A stretch of DNA of 64,000 bases from Paracoccus versutus (GCF_000763885.1 NZ_JRKO01000001.1:89501-153500); one strand, 5' to 3'. Numbered from the stretch's first letter, positions 42,931-52,782 are shown. A program made the numbers and translations. The notes: generated by a model not told the origin, from the sequence alone.

Positions 42931-45900
42931 TAATCAATAACCTTCACAAATCTAGCCAGCACTTCAACTGCTGTGGCAGGCACCACCAGTTCACTTACGC
43001 ATTCCATGTGCTGAGAGGCCGCTCGATATCGGATGCGCGTACCATCCGTGCCTGCAGGCTGCAGAATGCCAACCGTCCATTCCGCACTCGTCGATCCGAA
43101 CGCTTTTCCATCGGTGCGGCGAAGCAGACAAATCTCAGTTTTGCCCGGTGCGTCGCTCAAAGGCCTGAAAAGACAAAGAGCGTCACTCGACACCGCGTTA
43201 CCTTGACCATCTCCATTCTTGCCACTGAGCATATTTCCTTTGACCCGGAAAAGCAGATCGTTGGTCTCTGCACCAGCGACAGCGTATTTTTGCGTTCCGG
43301 AATCGCCGGCTAGATTGCCTGCGATGACCATCGACGCATCAAGCTCAGGCGTCCCGTTGGGATCGAGTGCGAGGGTGTTCACGCTTGTAGTCACTGGTCC
43401 GACAAGGGCGATATTGGTTGCGATCGGTAGGGCGCGCAGGACCATCAGGATGTCGACGGCCGCCACTACGTGGCCATTGGCGAGCGCCCGAGCTCGCGGC
43501 GAGCACGGCTCGCCGTCGATGAAGGGATGCGACAGGCAAATTATCCGGCCATCTTCCTCAACGAGCCCTCCGTCGACCCGGGTAAACTTCGCGTCGCTTT
43601 CTAGGAGGTCGCGACCCAGCCGGTCGAGCGCCTCGTCTTCACGTTTCGCCGCAATGCTGAGTGGTTGCCCGGCGAAACAGGCCTTCAGCAGATCACCGCC
43701 GATGAAGCGATCGAACATCGCATGATCGAAGCGGTTCTTGTACGACCGTAGGCATTGGTAGCAACTGTCGTCGCAGGTGCAGTCATCGAGGAGTTCGATT
43801 GCACGTTTGACCAACCGGCTCGGGTCTTTGGAGGCTGCCTTCACAAAGCCGGCGCCGCCGGCTGCCTGATCATAGAGATAGAGGTCAATGAACTGTTGAT
43901 CGCAGCTAGCTGGAGCAAACCGGAAATCCCCATCAATATCGTTGGGCTCAAGATCTTCCAGTTGGCAAGCCGCGCGGCGGAGGGCTTCGACCGCTGACCG
44001 CGCTGCGATGACGGTGGAAGGCCGATCTGGATCAAACCGCCAGCCGGCCGGCAGCCCCAGACGAAACACCGCGACATCGGTCCTAAACTCGTTTCCGAGG
44101 ACGATCTTCAGCGCCGAGCCCGTACACTGTTCGGGCTCCTTGGGGCGCCTAGGCCGTGGCCTGTCATGCGGCTGCTTGCCGAAAAGCTGTCGCATTGTGG
44201 GATCAAAATTCGCAGGCTCAATCCGGCCGCACTGCGTACAGTAGTTGAATGCGGGGTTCGCCGCGTCAAGGGATCCGCGATTGGTAACGACGAGATTCTT
44301 ACTCTCGCTCCATGCCTCCCAACTCGTTCCCAGCGGCCAAGTCGCGCCACCAATGCGCGAGCCCGGCGTGAATGTCATGGAGTCAAGAGTCGCCTTTGTT
44401 GGGCGCAGACGCATCCCGGCGTCGAAATCCGGAGGGAGCGCGGTTATGGTCGGAGGATGCGAGAAGCCGGGTGGCCGAACCCAGCGCCGCGCTGGTCCCA
44501 ATGTTGCCCGGCCGCTGCAGGCCGGGCAGTCGCGGGTCTGGTCAACATAGCCGTCGGACCAATCCAAAAGATCGGCGTAGTTGCAGACCCTGCACTGATA
44601 ATAGAGCTTGCGAGCACGGTAGGCGTCGAGCCTGTCACTATCACGCTCGGCGTAAATGCCGAGGGACAGGAAGCGCTTGCCGTCGACCCAGACCTCGTGA
44701 CCTGGCGCATATTGACTGAGCGCTGCGTTCAGTGCCTGCTGAGGAGAATATCGACGCTTGGGGCGCCAGGGATCGGTGTCGTCCTCAAAGACGCTGAAAG
44801 CGGCGACATCGGTCGGGAACGCATATTTGGGAAGCAATCCCTCGGCGAACAGCCGATCGAGGAGACGCCCATCTTTGACGGGAGGAACGTCCTCCTCGCT
44901 TCCGTCCTCCAAGATCTCATCCCCATAATCCTCGCCCTCCACAGCGGCGGGTACTGGCTCTGCCGGGATTTCTTCATCCGATTTGATAAGGGCCTCCTCG
45001 AGTACTCGCGGAAGGTCATTCAGGACACCCTTGGGGTCGAGCGCTGGGCAGGATTGCGTGAATAAGCGCTCGATGTCGCCCGCAAGCGATTCCTGATTGA
45101 GCGACAGCCAGGCTCGCAGCCCGGCCAGGGAAAAGTTGTCCTCAGCGCCGTTGACAAAATCGGAGACGGAGCCGAGGGACGAAAAGACGTCCGAGGCACT
45201 AGAGACGTCATCGATCCGATCTTGTTGGAAGCGGCCAATCAAGAACCCGAACGCTTGGCGCTTCGCAATAACCACGTTGTCGAGATTGAGGATCGGGTCT
45301 GGCGCTGGGCCCGCCACGATCGGTGCAGGGTCGCGATAGTAGGTCTGGTCGTGACTGTCCGCGCCGCAGAACATGATGACGGTCGAAAGCCCGGCGCCAC
45401 GTCGGCCGGCGCGACCGGCACGCTGTTGGTAGTTCGCTCGTCCCGGTGGGACGTTCCGGAGGGCGACTGCGGTCAACCCGCCAATATCGATGCCAACCTC
45501 CATTGTGGTCGTGCAACTCAGGATATCGATCGGCGCACCCACCTGCCCATCCTGCTCGATTGGAATATCCTGGAATCGAAGTTCGTAGGCCTCGTTTCGC
45601 GACATCGCATTGGCCATTCCGCTATCGTTGAGAGCGGCCGAATGCTCCTCGGCGATCAGTTGATGTGGAGCATAACCGTCGGCGGGATCGATCAGCCTCT
45701 CCCACAGCCTGCGGAAAAACGCCTTTCTGCTCCGGAAAACTGGATCGTGCTCTGGGTCGATGGGATGTGCATTTCCGGTACAACTTGTGCAGCGGTTGCC
45801 GATCAGGGCGTTGCGTGGCGATACCGTGGTGCAGCGCTCGCAGCGAATCCACTGAGTGGCGGGATTAAGCTCAAGCGCGACTTTCGCACCCTGTACATAG

Positions 45901-48900
45901 AAATCGCCGGTGACATTCGGAGAGAACACATCGCGCAGCGCTGGGCCAACTGAACTGGCAAAGTCGCCTTTGAGCCATTGCTTGAGGCCGCGTGCTTCAA
46001 GCAGTGTTGTAAACTTCTTGGAGAATTTGCCATTCCATGCGCGGATGCCCGACGATCCGCGGCCCGTTTCGACATTGTCGGGGGTGTCACGTAATCGGAT
46101 TGCATGCTTGCGCAGGGCCTGCCAAAGCCAGAGTTCGATAAGGGCAGCACGCGCCTCTTCATCATTCAGCCCAGGGATCGTTGGTAAGACGACCGCCTCA
46201 TTCACCTTGTCCGCCTCGATCTTGGTCAGCTTTGCTTTTAGGGTTGCCAGGGCGAGAGGGAAAATGCCCGTGTGCTCGTCTTGCAGCACAGCGTAGAGGC
46301 TCTGGAATACAGAACGAGGCGTCTCAGCGCTGGTCTGGTTGGTGAGTTGCCGGAAATCTTCGGCGTCCGCGTCGGGGCTTCCGATTAAGACGACGGCGCG
46401 ACGACCGGCTCGATCTAGCCGGCCATCTTCCGCACCAATCGGACGCAACCGTACGCCGTGACGGGCCCCCCCGAGGGCGATCGCGAGAGGAGCATCGTCG
46501 AGCGACGGGGTGAACGCAGGTTGCTTCAAGGCCGTCATGCCCGCCAGCAACAGCGGCCGAAGACTGTCCCGGAAGGAAAACGTCTTTAGAGTGCCGGCCA
46601 AGCGGGACGCTGTTTGGCGGCCGTCAGAAAACACCAACGCCTTTCGCCCTTGAAGAGGCGTATCGCTATCGGGTCTCGGCGGCTGCTCGAGGACCTGAAC
46701 CGAGATCAGTTCCTGGAAGGGTTGCTCACCCTTGGTCTGAAGATCAGAGATTCCGTTTGAGGATGACGGGTCGCAATTCGCGCCGCAACGCGGGCATTTC
46801 TCGAATAGCTTTGGGTCGAGAAGGGGCGCGAGCCATACCTCTCGTACGAATGTGCCGCCACCGTCGATCTTTCCGGTTGCGAGATCTAGGTACACGGGCC
46901 GGACCGCCCCTGCCACCTGTGGCTTCGGATCTTCCAGACAAACGTGGACGGGCTCGATCAGACCGGTGTCACCGGCATAGGCATAGCCGTTATCCTGCCA
47001 GAGATGATCCGTCCCCGCAGGTGCTCCTATGTTAGCGCGCGCGACCGATAGTCCGCACGACCGGCAACTGTGAAGTTCAAGGACCTGCGATCCGCAGCCG
47101 CATATGCGGCGGGGCTCGGAGTAGAGCTTCCCCGTCGGCCCCCCGCGATAGGCGGCGTCGATTTGGTCGCAGTCGGGGTTCGCACAAGCCCACAGGCCGG
47201 GCAAACCGCGAAAAAGCATGTGGACACGAGCAGGCAGCAACGGCGGTTTGTCCGGTGCAGGTTTTGCGAGTGATGCCAATTCGAGCAGGGCATCGGTCGC
47301 CGAGACGCCGTTCTCGGTGTCGGTGAAGAGCGCGCCGGGCAACTCTGTCACGGCCCACGCGGCACCCGGCACATTGACGGGGTCAGCGGGATTTTCGGCA
47401 CCGCTCGTAATATTCCGGAGCCGACCAACGACGGGAAGAGGCGCCAGAATCTCGTACAGAGCTGCGGGCAGATCGTCCGCGGCATTGCGAAAGCCTTCGG
47501 CATCCGCTTCTCCCAGCGGATATCGTCTCGCCACGCTGATCCGCCCCTGGGGGCATGAAACCGTGTCGACGATGAGAAACGGCTCCTGGGAACGCGCTTC
47601 GCCCTTAGCTTCTACTACGACCACTTCCTCAAGGCGGCGGCCGTGGAGATCGAGCCCACCCACCGCAACCGATACAGCCTCGGGTCCGCTGTCGATCCTT
47701 TTTAGCGTGACGCGGCTGCCGGATAGGTCAGAGCGCTCCGCCGCCAACGGCGCAACGACCCCGGAGCGCTCGCGAAGATCCGGCGAGTGCAGAGCATCCA
47801 AGGGTACATTGGCCAATTGGTGCGCCAGGTCCGCAGATCCCGCGCCTGCTACATCTACAGCATGTTTGCTGCCGATCAGCCGCCGAATGGCCTTAGACTC
47901 AAGACCGCAAAGCCCGGCTACGAATTCCTTCGCCCGCTCGTCATTCGAGAACGACGCGCTGGTCGCGATGAAGATAACGCGCGACGTAGACAGTCCCAGT
48001 CGGTCCAGCAGCCGGCGGATCAGATAGGCGACTTCCGTGCCATTCGCGCCTCGGTAGAGGTGCGCCTCGTCCAAGATCAGGAGGAACTTCTCCTCAGGAT
48101 GAGCCTCGAAGTAGGTGCGGGTTTCTCCAAAAATTTCGCGCTCGAGCGGACGCAGGAGCATGTACTCCAGCATCGAATAGTTCGTGACCAACAGGTCCGG
48201 GCAGGCCTCCTGGATCTCGTGTCGGGTGAGCAACTCGGGATCGTCGAGTTGCTCAATCGCACGGGCAGGGTGGCCATTTGCATCCTCCCAGTGTTGACCG
48301 GAATTGCCGTACCAGTTCCGTAGGCCGTCATATGCGCCTATGAAACTGTCTGGCTTTCCCGGCCACCGGCCTTTTGCTCGGAGCGTCTCGACGAGTTCCT
48401 GATCCTTCGTGCTGCCTGCCCGAGCAGCGTCTTCGAGCTTCAGGTAATAGCCGAGTGTTTTCAGGCGGTCCCGATCGCGGTTCGCGCTCCGGAATCCCGG
48501 ATAGAGCGTGCGCCCGGTGTAGCGCCCGAACTTCGCCGGTCGACCGCTGGCACTCTTGAAGGCCCGTCGCACCGACGGCGCACCGAACAGGTTTCGCAGG
48601 CGCCCCAACTGATCGTTGACCAGCGCGTTCATCGGGTAAAGCAGCAAGGCGCGCACCGCCCGCGTCCCAAAATGCGCTTTCCTGTTGAGCGCCTCGTCAG
48701 CGAGGCGCGCAAGCACAGGCAGTAGGAAGCTCTCCGTCTTGCCGGAGCCGGTGCCGGTCGTTACGACGATGCCACTTCCTGCCGCGTCCGAATGAGTCGT
48801 GTGTTCGAGCGCCTCGGCCTGGTGCTCATACGGTGGATTGAAAAGCAGATCCTCGGATTTTTCAGCTAGGTCGGTGAGGAAAGCGGACACACCCTTTGGC

Positions 48901-49088
48901 AGGGAGAGGTCCGCATATTTGCGGTGACCGGCATAGCTCGGGGTGCTTTCGATGAACGGTGTCTGCGCCACACCATGATCGGTCAGCAGCTTTCGCCGCA
49001 ATGCGACGACCTTCGGATCAGAGAGATGATAGGTCGCCTCAATATAGGAAGCGAGCGCCTCCCTCATGTGCTCAATTTCAGTACGCAC
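42930..49088 (-). CDS. Giant DEAD/DEAH-box helicase with DUF1998 (Druantia DruE-like)
   Basis: A 2052-residue SF2 helicase, close to the size of DruE. Motifs: YEHQAEAL (87-94), TGTGSGKTE (111-119), YPMNALVNDQLGRL (151-164), TNYSMLEYMLLR, LILDEAHLYRG (337-347), TSAS (376-379); second lobe VFSDGRQTASRLA, TTTMEVGIDIGGL and QQRAGRAGRRGAG. Cysteine clusters, probably zinc sites, include CGCGSQVLELHSCRSCG, CERC with CTSC, CRVCNY, and the DUF1998 signature CDDSCYQCLRSYKNRFDH. GTG start; an ATG at 49067 is possible. DrmA and DrmB of DISARM would be two separate proteins, so DruE is the closer match. Confidence 0.88.
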   Translation of the reverse strand: MRTEIEHMREALASYIEATYHLSDPKVVALRRKLLTDHGVAQTPFIESTPSYAGHRKYADLSLPKGVSAFLTDLAEKSEDLLFNPPYEHQAEALEHTTHSDAAGSGIVVTTGTGSGKTESFLLPVLARLADEALNRKAHFGTRAVRALLLYPMNALVNDQLGRLRNLFGAPSVRRAFKSASGRPAKFGRYTGRTLYPGFRSANRDRDRLKTLGYYLKLEDAARAGSTKDQELVETLRAKGRWPGKPDSFIGAYDGLRNWYGNSGQHWEDANGHPARAIEQLDDPELLTRHEIQEACPDLLVTNYSMLEYMLLRPLEREIFGETRTYFEAHPEEKFLLILDEAHLYRGANGTEVAYLIRRLLDRLGLSTSRVIFIATSASFSNDERAKEFVAGLCGLESKAIRRLIGSKHAVDVAGAGSADLAHQLANVPLDALHSPDLRERSGVVAPLAAERSDLSGSRVTLKRIDSGPEAVSVAVGGLDLHGRRLEEVVVVEAKGEARSQEPFLIVDTVSCPQGRISVARRYPLGEADAEGFRNAADDLPAALYEILAPLPVVGRLRNITSGAENPADPVNVPGAAWAVTELPGALFTDTENGVSATDALLELASLAKPAPDKPPLLPARVHMLFRGLPGLWACANPDCDQIDAAYRGGPTGKLYSEPRRICGCGSQVLELHSCRSCGLSVARANIGAPAGTDHLWQDNGYAYAGDTGLIEPVHVCLEDPKPQVAGAVRPVYLDLATGKIDGGGTFVREVWLAPLLDPKLFEKCPRCGANCDPSSSNGISDLQTKGEQPFQELISVQVLEQPPRPDSDTPLQGRKALVFSDGRQTASRLAGTLKTFSFRDSLRPLLLAGMTALKQPAFTPSLDDAPLAIALGGARHGVRLRPIGAEDGRLDRAGRRAVVLIGSPDADAEDFRQLTNQTSAETPRSVFQSLYAVLQDEHTGIFPLALATLKAKLTKIEADKVNEAVVLPTIPGLNDEEARAALIELWLWQALRKHAIRLRDTPDNVETGRGSSGIRAWNGKFSKKFTTLLEARGLKQWLKGDFASSVGPALRDVFSPNVTGDFYVQGAKVALELNPATQWIRCERCTTVSPRNALIGNRCTSCTGNAHPIDPEHDPVFRSRKAFFRRLWERLIDPADGYAPHQLIAEEHSAALNDSGMANAMSRNEAYELRFQDIPIEQDGQVGAPIDILSCTTTMEVGIDIGGLTAVALRNVPPGRANYQQRAGRAGRRGAGLSTVIMFCGADSHDQTYYRDPAPIVAGPAPDPILNLDNVVIAKRQAFGFLIGRFQQDRIDDVSSASDVFSSLGSVSDFVNGAEDNFSLAGLRAWLSLNQESLAGDIERLFTQSCPALDPKGVLNDLPRVLEEALIKSDEEIPAEPVPAAVEGEDYGDEILEDGSEEDVPPVKDGRLLDRLFAEGLLPKYAFPTDVAAFSVFEDDTDPWRPKRRYSPQQALNAALSQYAPGHEVWVDGKRFLSLGIYAERDSDRLDAYRARKLYYQCRVCNYADLLDWSDGYVDQTRDCPACSGRATLGPARRWVRPPGFSHPPTITALPPDFDAGMRLRPTKATLDSMTFTPGSRIGGATWPLGTSWEAWSESKNLVVTNRGSLDAANPAFNYCTQCGRIEPANFDPTMRQLFGKQPHDRPRPRRPKEPEQCTGSALKIVLGNEFRTDVAVFRLGLPAGWRFDPDRPSTVIAARSAVEALRRAACQLEDLEPNDIDGDFRFAPASCDQQFIDLYLYDQAAGGAGFVKAASKDPSRLVKRAIELLDDCTCDDSCYQCLRSYKNRFDHAMFDRFIGGDLLKACFAGQPLSIAAKREDEALDRLGRDLLESDAKFTRVDGGLVEEDGRIICLSHPFIDGEPCSPRARALANGHVVAAVDILMVLRALPIATNIALVGPVTTSVNTLALDPNGTPELDASMVIAGNLAGDSGTQKYAVAGAETNDLLFRVKGNMLSGKNGDGQGNAVSSDALCLFRPLSDAPGKTEICLLRRTDGKAFGSTSAEWTVGILQPAGTDGTRIRYRAASQHMECVSELVVPATAVEVLARFVKVID

Positions 49089-49159
49089 GTGCCCCCAGTC
49101 CCCCCGGTTTATGCAGCCCCTTTAGCTTTCGATTCTTTCCCGCCTGAGGCCAATGAATG

Positions 49160-51196
49160 TTACTCTAATTGTTCCTGGTTTCCCAATGCAGTCAGCAGGC
49201 CGGGCATAGGCTCGGTATCCAGACTGCGCTGCACGCTGTTAGGTCCGAGAACCTTCAGAGAGGCTATAGTCTCATCACGCCGAGCGCGACCATCCAGCCA
49301 GCGGCGCCGCCAAGCTGCAGATATAGCATCCGCAGAAGGCGCTTCGGTCTCGATAGATGACAAGCCCATCAGCGCGTCTCGCGCATTCGCGCCGAGTTCG
49401 CAGGCGTAGAATAGGCGCGGAGTGGCATGGTGAAGAATTCTGTCGCTTGCGATGCCTAGGGCGTCCAGCCCCTCTCTGATCTGTCGGAGACGTGGGCTTG
49501 TTCCTTCGCCAAATCGATTGTTCACTCGGCGAGAAGTGTGAAGGCTTTGCGCCATTAGCCGAAGGGCATGGGCGGTATCCTGGCCCAGATGCAGCGTACC
49601 AAAGCCGCCGGTCTTGCTCTGACCGATCGAGTCCCACCGCAGATCGTGCGTCAAACCTTCGTTTTGAATCGCCCTTAGGTTGAGCCTATTGTACTGACTC
49701 GATCCTACGCCATAGAGGCTGGTCGTCGTCAGGACGCACAAGTCAGCCGGTTTCGAGATCGCGCGTCCAGCCATCTGTGACGCTATCACACTGACCTGAC
49801 CATTGTATCGTTTGGAATAGTGATCGCGGACCTCCTTGGACGCAAGCAAGAGGGCCACGAGCTTGCCGCCAAGCAGTTCGTTGTACGGAGCTATGGCTCC
49901 ACAGATGCTCACGTCGGCCACTCGGCTGGAAAGGCCAGCCTTTCGAAATTCAGTCAGCGCGATGTCGATGGCACGCTGTCCGCTTCTTGCGGAAAAGAGT
50001 TGGTCGAGAGCGGAAGAGGGTTCTGAAGCGAGATTGGCCGCCCGAAACATTTGCTTTGCAAACAGCAGTTGGGCGAGCAGTTCGGCTCTCTTTCGCACGA
50101 AGAGCAGATCTTCGGAAGCTCTCACCCAGTCAGTATCTGCACCGTTCACCTTGACGGTACCACGCATAGGGCGAACCTGATCTCCCTCCTGAATGCTGGT
50201 TTGGTAATGTGCCCTTAATTCGAGATCCCGCGCATACGCCGCCCCGGACGCCTTTTGCTCGAGGCGCAGGATCGTATTCTCGCTTGGACTTTCGATCTCG
50301 TCCGGTCGCACCAAGTCGTCCCAACGGACCTCTCCAATCGACGCATTCAGTCGATCGAGGAGAGCCTCCGCAAGGCATGCAGGGTCCCACAGGCCTGACC
50401 GAAGGTTTTCCTCTGTCGAATCCCGCAACCAACCTATCCAGTGGTCTCGGGCGGAGAGCCGCATGACAGGACTCGCCAGCATCGCTATGCCCATGACGGG
50501 TCGTCCTGGCCGCGCGGCGTTTCTGATTAAAACCAGCAATTGGCGCCCAGGAATTGGACGATACTCGTGCGCCCAAGTATGACGGAAATATCGCCATATT
50601 TCGTTCAATTGTAGTCCCGTCTCTGAACATTTCGCTCCCGCTTGGCAAACCTCGACCATCGGATCGATCAATCGTGCGAGCGCCAGATCGCGTTCGGTCA
50701 CTGGCAGTTGATTTATCGCTTCAATATCGCGTCCTAACGCTGCCCCATCGTCAATAAGATCGAGCACAGAACTTCGTACTCCTGGCTGTCGAGACGTCCG
50801 CCGCTCCATGCGTTTGATAAACTTCGCCACGGATGGTTCGGACAACTGGCGACGTCGAGCGACCTGAAGGGCAGATCGAATTCGAAGCTTGATATCGTCG
50901 ACAGACTGGTCGGGGCTTGCCTCGATTCCCGGAGCTTCGAAATGAAGCCCATTTCCTTCGAATGCGACGTGCCACCCTTGATCCAACAGGTCCGCCACGA
51001 GCAGGCAGATCGCGCGTAACTTGCTGCTATCGCCCTCGTCCACGTATCTTCGAGCGAGTCTACGAAGACTCTGCGCGAAGCCGGGAGGGGTCGGACCAGT
51101 AAAGTTGAGAAGCTCGTGAAGTTCTTCACGTTCCTCGGGGGCAAGAAATGGGGTGAAAGGCCGTAACTTAGACCTATCAAGCTCATGTTGTACCAT
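49160..51196 (-). CDS. DUF4338 (Druantia DruA-like) protein with large N-terminal part
   Basis: A 678-residue soluble protein. From about residue 200: IWRYFRHTWAHEYRPIPGRQ, PVMGIAMLASPVMRL and RDHWIGW; then CGAIAPYNELLGGKLVALLL (about 432-451), SVIASQMAGR and the TTSLYGVGSSQYNRL block, the pattern of DUF4338, the hallmark of Druantia DruA. Standard DruA is about 400 residues, so this is a long form with about 200 extra N-terminal residues. The ATG at 51196 has GAGGGG well placed; an ATG at 51220 is possible. It overlaps the GHKL gene and precedes the giant helicase. Confidence 0.83.
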   Translation of the reverse strand: MVQHELDRSKLRPFTPFLAPEEREELHELLNFTGPTPPGFAQSLRRLARRYVDEGDSSKLRAICLLVADLLDQGWHVAFEGNGLHFEAPGIEASPDQSVDDIKLRIRSALQVARRRQLSEPSVAKFIKRMERRTSRQPGVRSSVLDLIDDGAALGRDIEAINQLPVTERDLALARLIDPMVEVCQAGAKCSETGLQLNEIWRYFRHTWAHEYRPIPGRQLLVLIRNAARPGRPVMGIAMLASPVMRLSARDHWIGWLRDSTEENLRSGLWDPACLAEALLDRLNASIGEVRWDDLVRPDEIESPSENTILRLEQKASGAAYARDLELRAHYQTSIQEGDQVRPMRGTVKVNGADTDWVRASEDLLFVRKRAELLAQLLFAKQMFRAANLASEPSSALDQLFSARSGQRAIDIALTEFRKAGLSSRVADVSICGAIAPYNELLGGKLVALLLASKEVRDHYSKRYNGQVSVIASQMAGRAISKPADLCVLTTTSLYGVGSSQYNRLNLRAIQNEGLTHDLRWDSIGQSKTGGFGTLHLGQDTAHALRLMAQSLHTSRRVNNRFGEGTSPRLRQIREGLDALGIASDRILHHATPRLFYACELGANARDALMGLSSIETEAPSADAISAAWRRRWLDGRARRDETIASLKVLGPNSVQRSLDTEPMPGLLTALGNQEQLE

Positions 51197-52733
51197 GTCT
51201 GCCCCTCTGTGACTGCCCATGCTTCCTCATTGTCATTTTTGGCTCCCCAGCGCCAGCCGTCGCTTGGCGAGCGCGCATCTCGGAAGCCCATTCTCTTAGC
51301 AGGTTGTCATAGTTGGCGGCGTGCTCAGCGCCATCAGTTCTTATCCGAGAAAGGATGTTCGCTAAGAGAGCATCTAGGGCGACCTCAGGCGCAAACTCTC
51401 GAACTACGCGATCAATCAGAACTTCTACGCCCATAGGGGCGGTGGGCTTGGTTGCGCTAGGTTTGCTAGGTGATGGACGGGACGCAACCGAGACGACGGA
51501 TTGCGAGGCGGTCGTGCGCTTCGCTTTCGCAGAACGAACCTTTTGGCGGAGATGCTCTATTGCCTTGGGCATGCCTGCCGCTCGAAGGAGGTCCCACATT
51601 TCGCGCGAGAGTGAGATCTGTTGCTTCGCTGTAGTGACACCGAACGCCTCGTCTAGGCCTGCGGAGAACTCGATTTCCACGCGGATGTATCGATCGTTGT
51701 TGACGAATGTTGTCCAAGGCGTCCGGCCATGAATGTCCACGATCCGTCCATTTCGGCTAAAGATGATGCCGTGATAATGCTTCAGGATGGAGAAACGTGG
51801 ATTGGCGTTGATGCCAATTGCATCCCGATTCTTATCGATCGCGCCAAACGAAGGGGGCAGCCACGCATACCGCAGCGTAACCGACCCGCGTGCATTACCC
51901 AGTTCACCATCTACCGTCAAAGTAACCGGATCGAGCGCATGAGATCGATCTTCGTCGAGGGCAAACAGATCGGCGCTAGGAGACAGAAAAAGCGGGTCTA
52001 TTGGACGCACCTTTTCTCCATCGATGTAGAGTGCCGTAGCCCGAAGCAACTTGTGATAGGCGACCCCGAAATGCCGGACCAGATTGCGACGCAGGCCCGT
52101 AGCAGTGGTCCAATCCAGGCGGTCCAACTTGTCTATAACCACGACCGTTCCGGACTTCCAGCCGCCGGGATGGTTCTGCGCGAGTGCGTTGCTAACAAAT
52201 TCCGGCAAATCGGCGCGACATGCTGGCGGGATTTCTAATTCGCCGTCGATGTTCCGATACGCGTCGTTGTCCAGCAGATCAAGATCAAGGGTCACAACGT
52301 AAATTTGGCCCCGTTCAACTTTTGAATAGATCGAAAAGCGGCGGCCCATGCTGACGGTCGCGCAGGGAAGCCCGTATCCAAATCTTCCCAGGCCTTCGCG
52401 GTCATTCTCTCTGTGGGTCCCGCCCCACATCATGGCGAACCGCAACATTGCAGATGACATTCCGTGTCCATCATCGACAACTGCCAGTTGGGTGGGTCTA
52501 GAGGCCGATCTATCGGCGAAATTGAAGAGAAGATCGATCCTTTCCGAATAAGCTTGAATCGAATTGTCGACGAGTTCTGCTAGGGCCTCTAAATTGCTCT
52601 TGTATCCGATATGCCGTATGCCGCGGATGAAGGCTTCTGGGACGAACAGGCTCAAGGTTTGATCGCGTGCTTTTACCTCAGTGTAACGTTGTTGCGCCGC
52701 GATAATTTTGCGAGTTCTGTCTCCACCGTCCAT
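51183..52733 (-). CDS. GHKL-fold (Hsp90/MORC-like) ATPase of the defence-type island
   Basis: A 516-residue protein with an N-terminal GHKL ATP-binding domain: ALAELVDNSIQA (Glu53, Asp56, Asn57; N box), VVDDGHGM (Asp88; G1 box) and GLGRFGYGLP (114-123; G2 box). An S5/transducer-like domain follows, with GRIVDIHGRTPW and the KQQISLSREMW region, then a basic, Ser/Pro-rich linker and a helical tail. The order recalls prokaryotic MORC/MutL-related ATPases known near helicases in restriction-like islands. GGGGGAAG precedes the ATG. First gene of the five-gene operon. Confidence 0.87.
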   Translation of the reverse strand: MDGGDRTRKIIAAQQRYTEVKARDQTLSLFVPEAFIRGIRHIGYKSNLEALAELVDNSIQAYSERIDLLFNFADRSASRPTQLAVVDDGHGMSSAMLRFAMMWGGTHRENDREGLGRFGYGLPCATVSMGRRFSIYSKVERGQIYVVTLDLDLLDNDAYRNIDGELEIPPACRADLPEFVSNALAQNHPGGWKSGTVVVIDKLDRLDWTTATGLRRNLVRHFGVAYHKLLRATALYIDGEKVRPIDPLFLSPSADLFALDEDRSHALDPVTLTVDGELGNARGSVTLRYAWLPPSFGAIDKNRDAIGINANPRFSILKHYHGIIFSRNGRIVDIHGRTPWTTFVNNDRYIRVEIEFSAGLDEAFGVTTAKQQISLSREMWDLLRAAGMPKAIEHLRQKVRSAKAKRTTASQSVVSVASRPSPSKPSATKPTAPMGVEVLIDRVVREFAPEVALDALLANILSRIRTDGAEHAANYDNLLREWASEMRARQATAGAGEPKMTMRKHGQSQRGRHGTT

Positions 52734-52769
52734 ATCTTCCCCCTATGTCCGTGTTGTTTCCCAAGCTAG

Positions 52770-52782
52770 CACGAAATTCGTG
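52770..52782. promoter_or_regulatory. 13-base palindrome upstream of the GHKL gene
   Basis: CACGAA and TTCGTG flank one central A, 37 bases before the GHKL start, between it and the IS remnant. It may be a regulator site for the island operon; no matching regulator gene is adjacent. Confidence 0.35.

Noticed and set aside
34544-52733. Naming the island DISARM or Dpd
   Set aside because: DISARM needs DrmB and DrmA as separate proteins, usually with a methylase and the PLD protein DrmC; Dpd needs the DpdA transglycosylase. None of these is present.
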